Of a stretch of 6,524 bases of DNA, positions 4,849 through 6,524 are shown piece after piece. Within the stretch, counting starts at the first letter, position 1, and the number at the start of each line of letters is the position of its first letter. Source of the DNA: Bacteroidota bacterium. Lineage in GTDB: Bacteria; Bacteroidota; Rhodothermia; Rhodothermales; UBA10348. Under the pieces are notes generated by a model. That model did not search any database. It was not told where the DNA came from and was given only the letters and a program-made list of their open reading frames with translations. The translations under genes were made by a program, and so were the position numbers. Location: contig JAHEEH010000117.1 of NCBI GenBank assembly GCA_024640835.1, forward strand, positions 1-6,524, given 5' to 3'.

Positions 4849-6524
4849 ATGAGGCTCGCCGGCATCCTGGCCGCCCTCGGCCTGTGCGTGCCCGGTGCCC
4901 GGGCGCAGGGAACGGATCCGACCCGCGCTCCGGTGCACGTGCTTCGGGATGCGGCATTCGACCTGCTTCACGTGGATGCGGACGTCCGGATCCTGGAGCG
5001 AGGGGGCTGGGACGTGTCGCTTCGGACGCTGGCCGTCAGGATCGCACCGGGGTCGGACGCGTCCTGGCTCGACGGCCCGGGCCTTCGGATCGACTCGGCC
5101 CGCGTCGATCCCGTGGGAATCGGCGATTCCGTCGCCATGAGGGTGCGTTACCACGTGCCGCAGGGCTATGCGCTTCGATCGACGGGCGACGACTGCTGCA
5201 CCTGGACCTGGACACCGAGGACCGGGGGCGTCTCCTGGCTTCCCTTTCCCCAGGACCTGTCGGACCGGTTCACGGCTCGACTCCGGTTCACCGGAGCCCC
5301 CGTGATCACCGGCGGGCGGGTGCGGCCGGCCACGGGGGACACGACGGTGGTCGACTATTCCTGGCCGGTGTCGGCGGACCAGCTGGTCGTCGTGACCGGC
5401 GAGCCGGGCGGAATCGTCCGGTCGGGCCGGTTCGTCTACCACGTGCCGCGGCAGTTCGAACGTCGGCTCTCCGGCTTCTCGGCCGCGTTCGAGTCCGCGT
5501 GGGGCTTCATGGAGGGTGAAACCGGCGTGCGCCCGCCTGTCGATACGACGCACGTGGTCTTCGTGAACGTCGGACCGGCCGGCGAGGATATCGGATCGGG
5601 GCTCGCCCTCGCCGATCCGTCCGCTCTGTACCGCTCCGGCGCCCCTCCGGGCACCGACTTCCGCGCCGCCCTGCTCGCTGCGCGGTTCTGGGCCGGCGGC
5701 ATACTGCGGCCGGCAGCCTGGTCGGACGTATGGCTCACCGAGGCGCTCGCCCGTCACCTCGCCGTGCGATGCATCCTGGAGGCGCGCGGTGAGGGCGCGG
5801 CCTGGGCCGCTCTGTCGGACCTGGGAAATGCCTATCGCACGGAGGCCGGGCGATACCGTCGGCCGCTCGTCTGGGATCGCTGGAATCATCCGTCGGACCT
5901 CGTGGATGCCCACGCGGCGGGGCGCGGCACCTGGGTCTTCCGGGAGTTGGAAGGCCTGCTCGGCGATGCCGTGGCCCGGGCGGGCATCCGCCGGCTGTTC
6001 CGCGGCCAGGCCGACGTGTACACCGAGGATCTCCAGGAGGCCCTAGAGCAATCCTCCGGGCGCCGGCTCTCCGGCTTCTTCGACACCTGGGTCGGAGGCG
6101 CCGGTCACCCCCGGATCCGGATGAGGTCGCGGTTCGACTCGGCGCGCGAGACCCTTTTGGTCTCGTTCGACCAGGTCCAGGCCGGCCCGCTCGTTCCGGG
6201 GACGTTCCCCCTCGAAACCCGGCTTGCATGGCGATCCCTGGCCGGAGACGGGGCGACCGGGCTGGTCCTCGACGAGCCTGCGGAGACCGTCGAGATCCCG
6301 ATGCCGCTCGAGCCGCGCTACGTCGAGCCGGATCCGGCCGGCAGATTCCTGTTCGAGATCGATTCCGGACAGGACCTCAGTGCACGGACGGCCCTGCTCC
6401 GCTACGGTACGCTCCCTGCGCGCTACCGCGCCGCCGTCGCGCTCGGAGAGGCGCACGACGATCCGGCCCTCCCCCTGGCGCTCCGGCTGGCACTGGACCG
6501 GGAATCCGAGCCCGTGGTCCGAAG
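4849..6524 (+). CDS. Secreted M1-aminopeptidase-like protein with lost catalytic residues (pseudopeptidase), 3' end outside the window
   Basis: The open frame runs from ATG 4849 off the window edge, 558 codons without a stop. Residues 1-19 are a signal peptide (cut after A17-R-A19). Residues ~27-185 look like the M1 N-terminal beta domain: V-R-Y101-H-V-P, then S-W130-L-P-F-P-Q-D-L-S-D matching the W-F-P-x-x-D-x-P stretch. The catalytic domain aligns through W291-S-D-V-W-L-T-E298-A-L-A to the end of the domain at S403-G...F-F-D-T-W...G-A-G-H-P421. But HExxH is L275-L-A-A-R279, GAMEN is G245-E-D-I-G249, and the tyrosine position is about A357; only the glutamate ligand E298 remains, exactly 23 residues after L275 as in HExxH-x18-E. 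From ~525 short helical, HEAT-like repeats begin. Frame continuity on both sides excludes a frameshift. Probably a periplasmic or outer-membrane-side binding or scaffold protein; its function is unknown. Confidence 0.85.
   Translation, partial: MRLAGILAALGLCVPGARAQGTDPTRAPVHVLRDAAFDLLHVDADVRILERGGWDVSLRTLAVRIAPGSDASWLDGPGLRIDSARVDPVGIGDSVAMRVRYHVPQGYALRSTGDDCCTWTWTPRTGGVSWLPFPQDLSDRFTARLRFTGAPVITGGRVRPATGDTTVVDYSWPVSADQLVVVTGEPGGIVRSGRFVYHVPRQFERRLSGFSAAFESAWGFMEGETGVRPPVDTTHVVFVNVGPAGEDIGSGLALADPSALYRSGAPPGTDFRAALLAARFWAGGILRPAAWSDVWLTEALARHLAVRCILEARGEGAAWAALSDLGNAYRTEAGRYRRPLVWDRWNHPSDLVDAHAAGRGTWVFRELEGLLGDAVARAGIRRLFRGQADVYTEDLQEALEQSSGRRLSGFFDTWVGGAGHPRIRMRSRFDSARETLLVSFDQVQAGPLVPGTFPLETRLAWRSLAGDGATGLVLDEPAETVEIPMPLEPRYVEPDPAGRFLFEIDSGQDLSARTALLRYGTLPARYRAAVALGEAHDDPALPLALRLALDRESEPVVR

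Noticed and set aside
5464..6079. A 16-base direct repeat, CGGCTCTCCGGCTTCT, at 5464-5479 and 6064-6079, exactly 600 bases apart
   Set aside because: Both copies encode R-L-S-G-F in the same frame of the M1-like gene. The flanks do not match, and the second copy belongs to the conserved S-G...F-F-x-x-W stretch, so it is most likely chance codon reuse rather than a mobile or internal domain repeat.
4849..6524. A frameshift or sequencing error explaining the missing HExxH of the M1-like gene
   Set aside because: Family-like residues are in one frame on both sides of the site (W-S-D-V-W-L-T-E follows at exact spacing), and three separate motifs are altered by substitution, not by indel.

Overview
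This is a GC-rich bacterial window (roughly two thirds G+C by eye) that is densely packed with genes. Seven protein genes are visible. The first and last are cut by the window edges. No RNA gene, insertion sequence, CRISPR array or phage gene was seen. Most start codons have no clear Shine-Dalgarno sequence. There are also a LolA homologue, a flippase-like membrane protein and a HisA tail ending in an F-P-C-Q type extension. Together these suggest a Gram-negative member of the Bacteroidota/Rhodothermota (FCB) side of the tree, with a Rhodothermales-like organism as first guess and Gemmatimonadota as an alternative. This placement is an inference from gene content and style, not from a search.

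Layout: (1) positions 2-247 (+) hold the last 81 residues of HisA (histidine biosynthesis); hisF does not follow. (2) A 156-base spacer contains an imperfect GC-rich hairpin. (3) 404-898 (+) encodes a small single-span membrane protein with a histidine-rich linker and a coiled coil, of unknown function. (4) 870-1370 (-) encodes a cpYpsA/'putative molybdenum carrier' SLOG-family protein; it overlaps the previous gene tail to tail by 29 bases. (5) From 1410 to the window end runs a same-strand series with gaps of 41, 5, 8 and 7 bases: an RNA 2',3'-cyclic phosphodiesterase (ThpR family, TTG start), a class V PLP-dependent aminotransferase-like enzyme, a LolA-type periplasmic lipoprotein carrier, a flippase-like eight-or-so-span membrane protein (PF03706 type), and a large secreted protein with the M1 aminopeptidase architecture.

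The most striking observation is in the last gene. It keeps the M1 scaffold landmarks (W-S-D-x-W-L-x-E, the S-G...F-F-x-x-W...G-x-x-H-P region and the start of HEAT-like repeats). However, the zinc site HExxH is replaced by L-L-A-A-R, the GAMEN exopeptidase motif by G-E-D-I-G, and the catalytic tyrosine position by alanine. It is therefore probably a secreted non-catalytic M1 pseudopeptidase. Its neighbours LolA and the flippase-like protein are both cell-envelope proteins, so a role at the periplasm or outer membrane is a reasonable but untested idea. The rest of the window looks like ordinary housekeeping and envelope genes.
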